DNA of 5,826 nucleotides, from positions 1 to 5,826 of the forward strand of contig JALRCC010000042.1 in NCBI GenBank assembly GCA_023257495.1, given 5' to 3'. A program made the translations under genes and the position numbers. This stretch comes from Rugosibacter sp. (GTDB taxonomy: Bacteria > Pseudomonadota > Gammaproteobacteria > Burkholderiales > Rhodocyclaceae). Numbering within the stretch: position 1 is the first letter of the stretch; every line of letters starts with the position of its first letter. This document shows, piece after piece, positions 1-5,585 of the stretch. A model generated the notes under the pieces. It was not told the DNA's origin. It searched no databases and saw nothing but the letters and a program-made list of their open reading frames with translations.

Positions 1-112
1 TTTGGGCAATGGTCTGATCAAATGGAACTTGCGCGCAACCAGAGAGCACCAGCGTACCGAGTAAGGGCAGCATGGAAAAGCGCCATCGCTTAAAGCAAGA
101 GTCTGCAAACAT
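1..112 (-). CDS. Outer-membrane lipoprotein, N-terminal fragment; probable TolC/CzcC-type efflux factor
   Basis: Only the first 37 residues are in the window; the gene continues past position 1. It begins with a basic stretch (KRWR) and a hydrophobic segment, followed by the lipobox LSGC with the cysteine at residue 26. This is a type II signal sequence, so the protein should be lipidated and sorted to the outer membrane unless retained. The start codon at 110-112 has a GGAGG Shine-Dalgarno just upstream. The mature protein begins CAQVP, a beginning seen in TolC/NodT-family outer-membrane factors of heavy-metal RND pumps. The upstream neighbour, read in the same direction, is a His/Cys-rich secreted protein of the kind found ahead of czcCBA-like operons. 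The lipoprotein call is well supported. The efflux role is inferred mainly from context, and another lipoprotein is possible. Confidence 0.55.
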   Translation of the reverse strand, partial: MFADSCFKRWRFSMLPLLGTLVLSGCAQVPFDQTIAQ

Positions 113-116
113 AAAG

Positions 117-121
117 CCTCC
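117..121 (-). promoter_or_regulatory. Ribosome binding site of the lipoprotein gene
   Basis: The leftward strand reads GGAGG, then CTTT, then ATG. This is a perfect core Shine-Dalgarno, though at a short 4-nt spacing. It supports the start at 112 rather than the in-frame ATG 13 codons later, which would leave too short a signal sequence. Confidence 0.6.
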
Positions 122-130
122 GTAATTTTG

Positions 131-167
131 AGTGCATCGAGTGCACCTAAGTGGCATCGAATGCACC
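131..167. repeat. Twin 17-bp direct repeat with internal dyads ahead of the lipoprotein gene
   Basis: Two related 17-bp units lie at 131-147 and 151-167, exactly 20 bp apart (two helical turns), and match at 13 of 17 positions. The core GCATCGA(G/A)TGCACC differs at one base. Each unit has its own short dyad: GTGCA-N5-TGCAC in the first and GCAT-CGA-ATGC in the second. They lie 19 bp before the lipoprotein start codon, in its leader or promoter. The phasing suits two dimers of a regulator on one face of the DNA, or alternative small RNA hairpins in the leader. The function is unproven. Confidence 0.5.
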
Positions 168-266
168 GCCAGCGAAAATTCAGCGTTGCTGGCCAGAAGT
201 CAAACACATCACAGTGAGTTGAATAACCTCACGACGTGTTGCGATGCGTTGTCGGATGTGTTGTCG

Positions 267-716
267 CTAAGTACGAATGCCTCGCGGGGGCCGCTCTGGT
301 AAATCCACAATGGCTGAGGAATGCAGTAGCGATAGAGCAACAAAATCAATATGCCGCACCAATGCCGGGTTGAAAGGTGCCGCGTCTGCCATGAAGGCAA
401 TGCCCGCAGTGCAGCAGGCGCAAGCCGCACAGGAAGCACAAGCGGTTTTGTGGTGATGAGGTGTAGTATGTGACGCATGATGTCCATGGTGGCCTTCGTG
501 CGTCTCATGTGGCTGATAATCGTTTGAGTGCCCCTCTGTGGAGTGCATAGAGTGCCCCGCAAGATGATAAGCCGCAGGATAAGTCACCGGATGAGCCATG
601 GCTGCACCGGCAGATGCCGGTACACAAGCACACCGGCTCACCGCTGCGAATGCTTGCACAGGAAGCGTCACCAGCAGCAAGCCAAGAATCAATAGGCGGC
701 CAAATGAAATCATCAT
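267..716 (-). CDS. Secreted His/Cys-rich metal-binding protein, CzcI/DUF2946-like
   Basis: This 149-residue protein has an N-terminal signal peptide (hydrophobic residues 6-24, likely cleavage after AFAA). Fifteen histidines lie between residues 42 and 89, including GHHGHH and HHH. A cysteine cluster CASCAACACC follows at 93-102, with two more cysteines at 29 and 31. The C terminus contains ERPPRG, like the IERP/PERP endings common in small proteins ahead of czc-type operons. It probably binds transition-metal ions in the periplasm as a chaperone, buffer or regulator. The next gene downstream is a putative outer-membrane efflux lipoprotein, which fits a metal-export operon. No Shine-Dalgarno is visible before the ATG at 716, and a second ATG follows directly. 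The family call rests on layout and composition, not on a diagnostic catalytic motif, and the metal cannot be named. Confidence 0.6.
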   Translation of the reverse strand: MMISFGRLLILGLLLVTLPVQAFAAVSRCACVPASAGAAMAHPVTYPAAYHLAGHSMHSTEGHSNDYQPHETHEGHHGHHASHTTPHHHKTACASCAACACCTAGIAFMADAAPFNPALVRHIDFVALSLLHSSAIVDLPERPPRGIRT

Positions 717-723
717 GGGAAGT

Positions 724-753
724 AGTCTGATGGATGTGCGTATTTCATGTCAA
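724..753 (-). promoter_or_regulatory. Candidate promoter of the metal-binding gene
   Basis: The leftward strand has a perfect -35 TTGACA (748-753). After an 18-bp spacer comes a poor -10, CAGACT (724-729, three matches to consensus). Transcription would start at about 717, directly at the start codon, which agrees with the missing Shine-Dalgarno. A strong -35 with a weak -10 fits an activated promoter. The repeat at 765-796 lies just upstream of the -35. Confidence 0.35.
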
Positions 754-764
754 GCCTAAAACTA

Positions 765-796
765 TTTATCGATCAGTTCATCGATCAGCAGATAAA
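765..796. repeat. Direct and inverted repeat upstream of the metal-gene promoter
   Basis: ATCGATCAG occurs twice (768-776 and 780-788), 12 bp apart. The block is bounded by TTTATC (765-770) and GATAAA (791-796), which are inverted copies of each other. It fills the gap between the comEC stop and the -35 box of the next gene, where an activator would bind. No particular regulator is recognised. Confidence 0.5.
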
Positions 797-801
797 TGCC
801 A

Positions 802-3237
802 TCATTCACTGGCGACAATGCCTGGCGTGGATTGCCAATACCGTCGCCGCACAACCCGCGCATGCTCGATACGCACACCTTTCTCGCCAAGATGTACGCT
901 CACCGCACCGGCCACATCGGTGCGTTGCAAATGCGCGCCGCTCCGCTCATAGCGCGCCACCACATCAGGCCTGGGATGCCCGAACCGGTTGCGGTAGCCC
1001 ACGGGAAATATCGCTTCTTTTGCGCCGACAGCGGCAATGAAATCATCCGTCGACGAGGTGCGGCTGCCATGATGCGGCACGATCAACACCTCTGCAGCAA
1101 GCTCGGACGCCTCATTTTGCTTCGCCTGCCGTCTCACCAACGCCGACTCTTGCGCGGCCTCGATGTCCGAGGTGATCAGCAAACGCCGTCCATGCGCATC
1201 GATTGCCAGCACACACGCCACCGCATTGCTTTTCATTGCCTCGATTGCCGCTGTAGAAGCTGCCGGATGCAGAATCATGAAGCGCACACCATCCCAATCC
1301 CACGCATCTCCTGCGCGGCACGGCTTGCTGGCCAAGCCGGAATTTGCTGAAGATGGATTCCATAGGGGATGCGCCGCAGGCAGCGATGCCCGCAGCAGGC
1401 TTACAGGAATAGTTTCCAGCACCGACTGTGCCCCGCCGGCATGATCATTATCCGCATGACTGATGATCAATTCATCCAGCTGTCGCACTCCCATCGCGCG
1501 CAAATACGGAACGATGATGCGGTTGCCGCTATCGGCTTCAGCCGAAAACTTCGGGCCGGTATCAAACAGCAAATCATGCGTCGCAGTCTGCACATGAATC
1601 GCCAACCCCTGTCCGACATCCAGCACCACCACGTCGGCTTCGCCTGGCAATGGTCGTGGCGGCGTGATAGTTAGCAGCGGCAAAAAAGCCAGCAAACCCA
1701 GCCAACGTGCCGGAAAGCCACGCGGCAACAACAGCCAGACACCGCCCCCCAACGCCAGCAAGACCGACCACGGCGGCGGCGCGGCCTGCTGCCAGGTAGC
1801 TAACGGCAGCGCTGCCAGCCAGGCGATAAAACGCATCAATCCAGCCGTCATGAAATTCGCCAGCCATAACAGCGGATCGAGCAATGGCAGCACCCCCGCC
1901 AGCGCCAACGGCGTGATGACAAAACTCACCAGCGGAATCGCCACCGCATTGGCCAGGGGCGAGACCAGCGAAAACTGCTGAAACAGGGCGAGCAGCGCAG
2001 GCAGCATGCCTAGTGTTACCGCCCACTGCGCACGGCCCCACTCAGCCAGCCAGTGCGCTCCCGCCAATCGCCCGCTGGCGATATAAAACAGCAAAGCCAC
2101 CGCACCAAAAGACAACCAGAACCCCGCCGCCAGCACCGCCCACGGGTCGAGAATCAATACCACCAGCAAAGCCTGCGCCAACACCCGGGAAGCCGATATT
2201 TCACGGTTAAGCAAACGCGCCAGTGCCACCACGCCCAGCATGTAAAGCGTGCGTTGTGCAGGCACCGCAAACCCGGCCAGCAGGCTGTAGGCAAAAGCCG
2301 CAACAAAGCCACCCAGCGCCGCTGCCTTTTGCGCCGGTAAATGCAAAGGCAAAACAGCCGATCGCCGCCACAACCAGCCGACCAAAAAATAGAATAATCC
2401 TGCAAACATGGTCACATGCAGGCCGGAAATGCTCATCAGATGGGTAACACCTGTTTTAGCGAACTGCTGCCAGAGCACAGGCGCAATCGACTGCTGATCG
2501 CCAATCGCCAATGCAATGAGAATACCCGCTGTATTTGTTCCGTTGGGCGCGTTGGGTAGTACGGCTTGAAAACGTTCGCGTATGCGCTCACGCAGCATTT
2601 CCACGGCATAACCCGGCCGCCAGACAGCCGCTGTCAAGCGCGTTGCGCTGTGCGGACGCACATAGCCCGTCGCACGTATGCCGCGCTCGAACAACCAGCC
2701 CTCATAATCAAACCCGTGCGGGTTCATATTGCCGTGTGGCCGCTTCAAGCGCACCGTGAAGCGCCAGCGCTCGCCCGCATGCACGGGCAACGCGGGAATC
2801 TCCTCCGCCTCATCGTCCGCTCTGCCGCGATACCAGGCCAGCGAGAGATGTGATGGCACGCTGGCAGCAGCCTGCTCCACATCGAACTCAAAACGCACAC
2901 CGCGTTCAATGGTCTGCGGTAACGCCCTGACCACGCCAACAATGCTGATATCCCGTCCCTCATTCGCTGTGGGTAATGTCTCGGTCAAGCGCCAGTAGCC
3001 GAATGCCGATGCCCACAGAAAGCCCAGCGCAAACCCTGCGCTCAGCAGCGCTGTCATCACCGCAAAACCCTGCGTCAGACGCCGTGTCACCAACGCCGAC
3101 TTGTTGAGCCAGACCATGCTCAATACCACCAGCAGCGCCACCCCGCCGCCTGCTGCCAGCCGGGGCCAGGCGAGCAGTTCCGCCTGCTGTTGCACGAGCC
3201 AGACGCCAACGGCAAAAGCCAATACAAACGTGCGCAT
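802..3237 (-). CDS. comEC: DNA internalization competence protein ComEC/Rec2
   Basis: This polytopic inner-membrane protein forms the channel that carries single-stranded DNA into the cytoplasm in natural transformation. Its 811 residues are full length for the proteobacterial family. It starts with N-terminal membrane helices and a DUF4131-type soluble domain, including NPHGFDYEGWLF at 172-183. The Competence membrane domain follows at about 235-500, with SISGLHV at 269-275 and AGFWLSFGAV at 371-380. The C-terminal metallo-beta-lactamase-like domain runs from about 535, with DVGQG at 540-544, the metal motif HADNDHAGG at 594-602, SDIE at 690-693, PHHGS at 721-725 and YRNRFGHP at 748-755. The usual TGDIE is TSDIE here, with the aspartate kept. 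The ATG is preceded by GGCGGG, a weak Shine-Dalgarno about 7 nt away, inside a GC palindrome. The gene is divergent from the hydrolase gene at 3313. No other competence gene is in view, so active transformation cannot be inferred. Confidence 0.96.
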   Translation of the reverse strand: MRTFVLAFAVGVWLVQQQAELLAWPRLAAGGGVALLVVLSMVWLNKSALVTRRLTQGFAVMTALLSAGFALGFLWASAFGYWRLTETLPTANEGRDISIVGVVRALPQTIERGVRFEFDVEQAAASVPSHLSLAWYRGRADDEAEEIPALPVHAGERWRFTVRLKRPHGNMNPHGFDYEGWLFERGIRATGYVRPHSATRLTAAVWRPGYAVEMLRERIRERFQAVLPNAPNGTNTAGILIALAIGDQQSIAPVLWQQFAKTGVTHLMSISGLHVTMFAGLFYFLVGWLWRRSAVLPLHLPAQKAAALGGFVAAFAYSLLAGFAVPAQRTLYMLGVVALARLLNREISASRVLAQALLVVLILDPWAVLAAGFWLSFGAVALLFYIASGRLAGAHWLAEWGRAQWAVTLGMLPALLALFQQFSLVSPLANAVAIPLVSFVITPLALAGVLPLLDPLLWLANFMTAGLMRFIAWLAALPLATWQQAAPPPWSVLLALGGGVWLLLPRGFPARWLGLLAFLPLLTITPPRPLPGEADVVVLDVGQGLAIHVQTATHDLLFDTGPKFSAEADSGNRIIVPYLRAMGVRQLDELIISHADNDHAGGAQSVLETIPVSLLRASLPAAHPLWNPSSANSGLASKPCRAGDAWDWDGVRFMILHPAASTAAIEAMKSNAVACVLAIDAHGRRLLITSDIEAAQESALVRRQAKQNEASELAAEVLIVPHHGSRTSSTDDFIAAVGAKEAIFPVGYRNRFGHPRPDVVARYERSGAHLQRTDVAGAVSVHLGEKGVRIEHARVVRRRYWQSTPGIVASE

Positions 3238-3312
3238 TAAAAAACCCGCCGCGGGTCAACGCAATTCTGCATAATCATAAGCATTCACAATTCAGGTACT
3301 CGCCATCAATCC
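3238..3312. promoter_or_regulatory. Divergent intergenic region between comEC and the FAA hydrolase gene
   Basis: These 75 bp must hold the start signals for both outward-reading genes. A 13-bp palindrome, ACCCGC-C-GCGGGT (3244-3256), is followed on the comEC strand by six Ts reaching the start codon. It resembles a tiny intrinsic terminator, but a realistic hairpin would have only 4 bp. AT-rich blocks with -10-like character lie at 3270-3275 (CATAAT, rightward) and opposite 3275-3280 (TATGAT, leftward). Neither has a convincing -35. No strong Shine-Dalgarno precedes the ATG at 3313. Confidence 0.35.
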
Positions 3313-4047
3313 ATGAGCTACGTTATCACTCCCGCACCCCATTCCACCGTTTTGGTTGCCAGCGGGGCTACAAAAAAAGGCGATCACGACGAACAATTCC
3401 CCATTCATCGCATCTACTGCGTGGGCCGCAATTACGCCGCACATGCGCGAGAAATGGGTGGCAACCCTGAGCGCGAGCCCCCCTTCTTTTTTTGCAAACC
3501 GGCGGATGCGGTTGTTTCTGTTGTTCCTGTTGCCACGGGTGAACCGATGCCGCTCGCCTATCCGCCAGCAACTACCGATTATCACCATGAGATCGAACTT
3601 GTCGTCGCCATTGGCACGGCTGGCAAAAATATCCCTGAAAAACGCGCCCATTCTCACATCTGGGGCTATGCCGTCGGGCTGGACATGACGCGTCGTGATC
3701 TGCAAACCGCTTTGCGCGCAAAAGGCCAGCCGTGGGAACTGGCCAAAGCGTTCGATCAATCAGCACCGATTGGCCCGCTGTACCCGGTCAGCCGCATTGG
3801 CCACCCGCAGGCCGGCAGCATCTGGCTCACAGTGAATGATGAACAGCGCCAGATGGGGCGCATCGAACACATGATCTGGTCAGTCACCGAAACCATCAGC
3901 CATTTATCACGTTACTTCGAGCTCAAGCCAGGCGATTTGATTTTCACCGGCACGCCCGCTGGCGTCGGCCCCGTCGTGGCAGGTGATGTCCTGCGCGGCG
4001 GCATTGACGGTCTGGGCGAAATCGCCGTGCAGTGCGTTGCGGCATAA
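3313..4047 (+). CDS. Fumarylacetoacetate hydrolase family protein, fumarylpyruvate-hydrolase-like
   Basis: This 244-residue enzyme has the single-domain FAA-hydrolase fold, as in fumarylpyruvate hydrolase and FAHD1/YcgM-type acylpyruvases. These enzymes cleave C-C bonds in 2,4-dioxo acids with a divalent metal. The N-terminal signature [16 protein letters not shown] lies at 34-49 and FFFCKPADA at 58-66. The probable metal ligands are E93 and E95 (HHEIE) and D124 (GLDMTRRD). K145 lies in AKAFD and the loop TGTPAGVGP is at 212-220. The substrate is not fixed by the sequence. Fumarylpyruvate (gentisate pathway) is suggested by the close match to the NagK pattern, but no gentisate dioxygenase gene is nearby, and an oxaloacetate or acylpyruvate role is equally possible. 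The start is the first ATG, and the MSYV beginning fits relatives. The DUF2062 gene follows after 9 bp, probably co-transcribed. Confidence 0.93.
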   Translation: MSYVITPAPHSTVLVASGATKKGDHDEQFPIHRIYCVGRNYAAHAREMGGNPEREPPFFFCKPADAVVSVVPVATGEPMPLAYPPATTDYHHEIELVVAIGTAGKNIPEKRAHSHIWGYAVGLDMTRRDLQTALRAKGQPWELAKAFDQSAPIGPLYPVSRIGHPQAGSIWLTVNDEQRQMGRIEHMIWSVTETISHLSRYFELKPGDLIFTGTPAGVGPVVAGDVLRGGIDGLGEIAVQCVAA

Positions 4048-4056
4048 ACCCCGATC

Positions 4057-4608
4057 ATGCGCCGCTCACTGAAGCGTTTCCTGCCCAACCCGGACGTGGT
4101 TCGCAACAACCGCTGGTTTGCGCCGTTTGCCAACACATTGCTGCATCCGCGCCTATGGCATTTGAATCGCCGCTCAGCTGCCGGAGCGGTTGCCGCCGGG
4201 CTATTTTGCGGCCTGATTCCGGGGCCATTCCAAATGCTGGGTGCGGCCATCTGTGCCGTGATCTTTCGCGTCAATTTGCCACTGGCGCTGTTCTGCACGC
4301 TGTATACCAACCCCTTTACCATTGTTCCGCTTTATCTCGTCGCCTTTGAAATCGGTCAGACGGTACTCGGCGGCTCGGCAACATTTGCAGCGCCCCCCGC
4401 AATGAATGGCGACTTGCTTGGCTGGATTCCGGCATTGACCCACTGGATCATCGGCCTAGGCAAACCTCTGGCACTCGGCCTGGTCTTGCTGGCCAGCCTG
4501 CTCGCCGCGTTAGGCTATCTGATCATGCGCATCGGCTGGCGCTATTGGCTGCTACGCGCGATACAACGGCGGACAATCGCAAAGGGAAGCAAGAAGAAAT
4601 ATCTTTGA
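4057..4608 (+). CDS. DUF2062 domain-containing membrane protein
   Basis: This 183-residue inner-membrane protein carries the DUF2062 domain. The start region, with HPRLWHLNRRSAAGAVAAGL at 30-49, is typical of the family. It is followed by GLIPGPFQ at 52-59 and TLYTNPFTIVPLY at 81-93. Membrane segments fall at about 42-70, 78-105 and 135-157, before a basic tail (RRTIAKGSKKK). The family's function is not established; members often lie near cell-envelope or lipid genes. The gene starts 9 bp after the hydrolase stop with no clear Shine-Dalgarno, so translational coupling is likely. No terminator is visible before the inverted repeat that begins 54 bp after the stop. Confidence 0.9.
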   Translation: MRRSLKRFLPNPDVVRNNRWFAPFANTLLHPRLWHLNRRSAAGAVAAGLFCGLIPGPFQMLGAAICAVIFRVNLPLALFCTLYTNPFTIVPLYLVAFEIGQTVLGGSATFAAPPAMNGDLLGWIPALTHWIIGLGKPLALGLVLLASLLAALGYLIMRIGWRYWLLRAIQRRTIAKGSKKKYL

Positions 4609-4662
4609 CGCATGCTGTTTCGACCAGAGCGCAAATCCCAGTCTGCTAGATTCGTGCATCTT

Positions 4663-4700
4663 GGGGCTGCCTCAGAAAACAGAAAACAAAGCACGCCAAG
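4663..4700 (+). repeat. Left terminal inverted repeat (Tn3-type, 38 bp)
   Basis: It starts GGGGCTGCCTCAGAAAAC and ends GCACGCCAAG. The reverse complement of 5538-5575 matches it at 32 of 38 positions. The mismatches are at repeat positions 5, 6, 8, 19, 28 and 35. Length, outer GGGG and inner AAG all fit Tn3-family ends. Confidence 0.8.
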
Positions 4701-4732
4701 CCGTAACCACCGAAAATTTCACACTAACCAAC

Positions 4733-4761
4733 TTGCCAATAAAAACCAACTAGGTTAGACT
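4733..4761 (+). promoter_or_regulatory. mqsRA promoter
   Basis: The -35 TTGCCA (4733-4738, five of six consensus bases) and the -10 TAGACT (4756-4761, four of six) are separated by exactly 17 bp. The predicted start of transcription is at about 4767-4769, at the mqsR start codon. No Shine-Dalgarno precedes that ATG, so a leaderless or nearly leaderless toxin message is possible. The MqsA-type operator fills the spacer next to the -10, a position suited to repression by blocking RNA polymerase. Confidence 0.65.
4744..4756. promoter_or_regulatory. MqsA-type operator palindrome
   Basis: AACC-AACTA-GGTT has the same arms and 5-bp centre spacing as the E. coli mqsRA operator (AACC-TTTTA-GGTT, recalled from the literature). 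MqsA binds this site through its C-terminal helix-turn-helix. Extra half-sites TAACC occur at 4704-4708 and 4725-4729, about two helical turns apart, and might extend the operator. The MqsA encoded here keeps the DNA-contacting Asn and Arg, which supports autoregulation. Confidence 0.7.
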
Positions 4762-4768
4762 TCATACG

Positions 4769-5065
4769 ATGGAGAAATCGGCCCCGCACTGCAAGCTGAC
4801 CATAGTCAAAGTCTTCGTGGAGGCGGGCAAAGTACGCGCAACCCATTCCGCCAGACTTGGGGCTGCCGCGTTGGGGTTGGAACTCTCCGACATGCTGGCT
4901 ATAGTGATGGCGCTCACGCCAGCGGACTTTTACAAGAGCATGACCACCCATGCTGATCACAAGGTATGGCAGGACGTGTACCGCCCCAGCACGCAGGCGG
5001 GCGACGTGTACCTGAAGCTGACGGTCATTGATGACGTGTTAATCGTGTCTTTCAAGGAGCTATGA
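4769..5065 (+). CDS. mqsR: MqsR mRNA interferase toxin (type II toxin-antitoxin)
   Basis: At 98 residues this is the same length as E. coli MqsR and aligns to it without gaps (from recall). It belongs to the RelE/YoeB-like ribonuclease fold and cleaves free mRNA mainly at GCU in the cytoplasm, slowing growth until MqsA neutralises it. Residues associated with catalysis in E. coli are kept: K56 (DFYKSMTT, 53-60), Q68 (WQDVYRP, 67-73), Y81 (VYLK) and K96 (LIVSFKE, 91-97). Position 88, His in E. coli, is Asp here. The toxin-first order (mqsR then mqsA) is typical of this family and the reverse of most type II pairs. Its stop overlaps a possible mqsA ATG by 4 bp. The ATG at 4769 is fixed by the MEK beginning shared with E. 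coli; no Shine-Dalgarno precedes it. The frame is intact and the toxin is probably functional. Confidence 0.96.
   Translation: MEKSAPHCKLTIVKVFVEAGKVRATHSARLGAAALGLELSDMLAIVMALTPADFYKSMTTHADHKVWQDVYRPSTQAGDVYLKLTVIDDVLIVSFKEL
5054..5059 (+). promoter_or_regulatory. Ribosome binding site of mqsA
   Basis: AAGGAG lies inside the last codons of mqsR. It is 8 nt from the ATG at 5068 but only 2 nt from the ATG at 5062, so it favours 5068. The strong antitoxin site contrasts with the absence of one before the toxin, which would keep antitoxin in excess. Confidence 0.75.
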
Positions 5066-5067
5066 AC

Positions 5068-5469
5068 ATGAAATGTCCTGTTTGCGGCGCGGCGGAACTG
5101 ATCCACGACACCCGCGACTTGCCCTACACCTACAAGGGGGAAACCACTGTGATTCCTGCGGTGACGGCTGACTTTTGCCCCGCGTGTGATGAGTCCATCA
5201 CCGACATGGCCGAAACCGAGCGCGTCATGCGTGAGATGCAGACCTTCAACAAGCAAGTGAACGCGGCAATCGTTGACCCCGCCTTCATCGTTAACGTGCG
5301 CAAAAAACTCGACCTCGGCCAACGCGAGGCCGCCGAAATCTTCGGCGGCGGCATCAATGCCTTCTCGCGCTACGAGAACGGCAAGACCAAGCCACCCCTG
5401 GCCTTGGTCAAGCTGTTCAAGCTGCTGGATCGTCACCCCGACCTCCTGAACGAGGTCAAGACCGCCTGA
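5068..5469 (+). CDS. mqsA: MqsA antitoxin and transcriptional repressor
   Basis: This antitoxin binds and blocks MqsR and represses its own operon. The N-terminal zinc domain has paired CxxC motifs at C3/C6 and C37/C40. The C-terminal helix-turn-helix domain runs from about residue 70, with FIVNVRKKLDLGQREAAEIF at 73-92 and GGGINAFSRYENG at 93-105. N97 and R101, the residues that contact DNA in E. coli, are present at identical positions. The start at 5068 gives the MKCPVC beginning of E. coli MqsA and the proper Shine-Dalgarno spacing. An ATG at 5062, overlapping the mqsR stop as ATGA, would add two residues and cannot be excluded. The protein is 133 residues, with a short KTA tail, and is intact. 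The gene is co-transcribed with mqsR and followed by a 54-bp dyad and a terminator-like hairpin. Confidence 0.95.
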   Translation: MKCPVCGAAELIHDTRDLPYTYKGETTVIPAVTADFCPACDESITDMAETERVMREMQTFNKQVNAAIVDPAFIVNVRKKLDLGQREAAEIFGGGINAFSRYENGKTKPPLALVKLFKLLDRHPDLLNEVKTA

Positions 5470-5470
5470 C

Positions 5471-5524
5471 CTTCTCGAATCTCGCCGTTCATAGCGCCTA
5501 CAAGCGAGAACGGTTTTCGAGAAG
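5471..5524. repeat. 54-bp dyad just after mqsA
   Basis: Perfect 9-bp arms CTTCTCGAA (5471-5479) and TTCGAGAAG (5516-5524) enclose 36 bp. Inside are two further inverted pairs that exclude one another: CTCGC (5481-5485) with GCGAG (5504-5508), and CCGTTC (5485-5490) with GAACGG (5508-5513). No T-run follows the outer arm, so it is not a plain terminator. It could be a recombination or resolution site of the element, a protein-binding site, or an RNA structure protecting the message end. The function is unknown. Confidence 0.6.
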
Positions 5525-5525
5525 C

Positions 5526-5555
5526 CGCACGCCAGTCCTTAGCGTGCGTTGTTTT
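5526..5555 (+). terminator. Terminator-like hairpin after mqsRA
   Basis: CGCACGC (5526-5532) pairs with GCGTGCG (5542-5548), a perfect 7-bp stem with a 9-nt loop, followed by TTGTTTT (5549-5555). The right arm and T-rich tract are part of the right terminal repeat; the left arm is internal sequence. Its placement and direction suit the end of the mqsRA transcript. Confidence 0.5.
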
Positions 5556-5575
5556 CCGTTTTCTGAGCCGTCCCC
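5538..5575 (-). repeat. Right terminal inverted repeat (Tn3-type, 38 bp)
   Basis: Read leftward it starts GGGGACGGCTCAGAAAAC and ends GCACGCTAAG, the usual Tn3-family inner ending. It is an inverted imperfect copy of 4663-4700. A fifth outer G (position 5576) could belong to the repeat or to the flank. Confidence 0.8.
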
Positions 5576-5585
5576 CAAATGAAAA

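Larger units (their letters stand above)
4663..5575. mobile_element. Mini-Tn3-like non-autonomous element carrying mqsRA
   Basis: A 913-bp segment is bounded by 38-bp inverted repeats that match at 32 of 38 positions and have the layout of Tn3-family ends: GGGG at the outer edge, a CTCAGAAAAC block, GAAAACAA, GCACGC and a terminal AAG. Inside are the mqsR-mqsA operon with its promoter and operator, a 54-bp dyad and a terminator-like hairpin. No transposase or resolvase gene fits in the remaining space, so the element would need a Tn3-family transposase in trans. Tn3-derived miniature elements and toxin-antitoxin genes carried by full Tn3 transposons are both known; here the pair is the only cargo. 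The flanking 5 bp (ATCTT left, CAAAT or AAATG right) do not match, so the insertion is old, rearranged or not a simple transposition. The mobility call is inference from the repeats. Confidence 0.75.

Noticed and set aside
214..232. GTGAG...CTCAC hairpin after the metal-binding gene
   Set aside because: The stem is only 5 bp with no T-run, too weak for a terminator.
542..558. Possible third copy of the 131-167 repeat (15 of 17 match to the first unit)
   Set aside because: It lies in the coding sequence for GHSMHS, with no regular spacing to the other copies. Chance similarity is likely.
209..562. 117-codon leftward open frame overlapping the metal-binding gene
   Set aside because: It lies in another frame of the His/Cys-rich gene on the same strand and has no domain or signal. 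The 149-codon frame has a signal peptide and metal motifs.
796..1350. 184-codon rightward open frame opposite the 3' end of comEC
   Set aside because: It is antisense to clear ComEC motifs, and its composition (many Arg, His, Cys) is that of a shadow frame in GC-rich DNA.
3239..3256. Intrinsic terminator or attenuator before comEC
   Set aside because: The 13-bp palindrome has a one-base centre; a physical hairpin keeps about 4 bp. Ts follow, but the stem is too weak to claim.
4663..5575. Integron cassette with attC-type ends
   Set aside because: The ends are inverted 38-bp copies with Tn3 layout. No attC core (GTTRRRY/RYYYAAC) was seen at the junctions.
4658..5581. Target-site duplication of the mini-Tn3 element
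   Set aside because: The 5 bp before the left repeat (ATCTT) do not match those after the right one (CAAAT or AAATG), so none is claimed.
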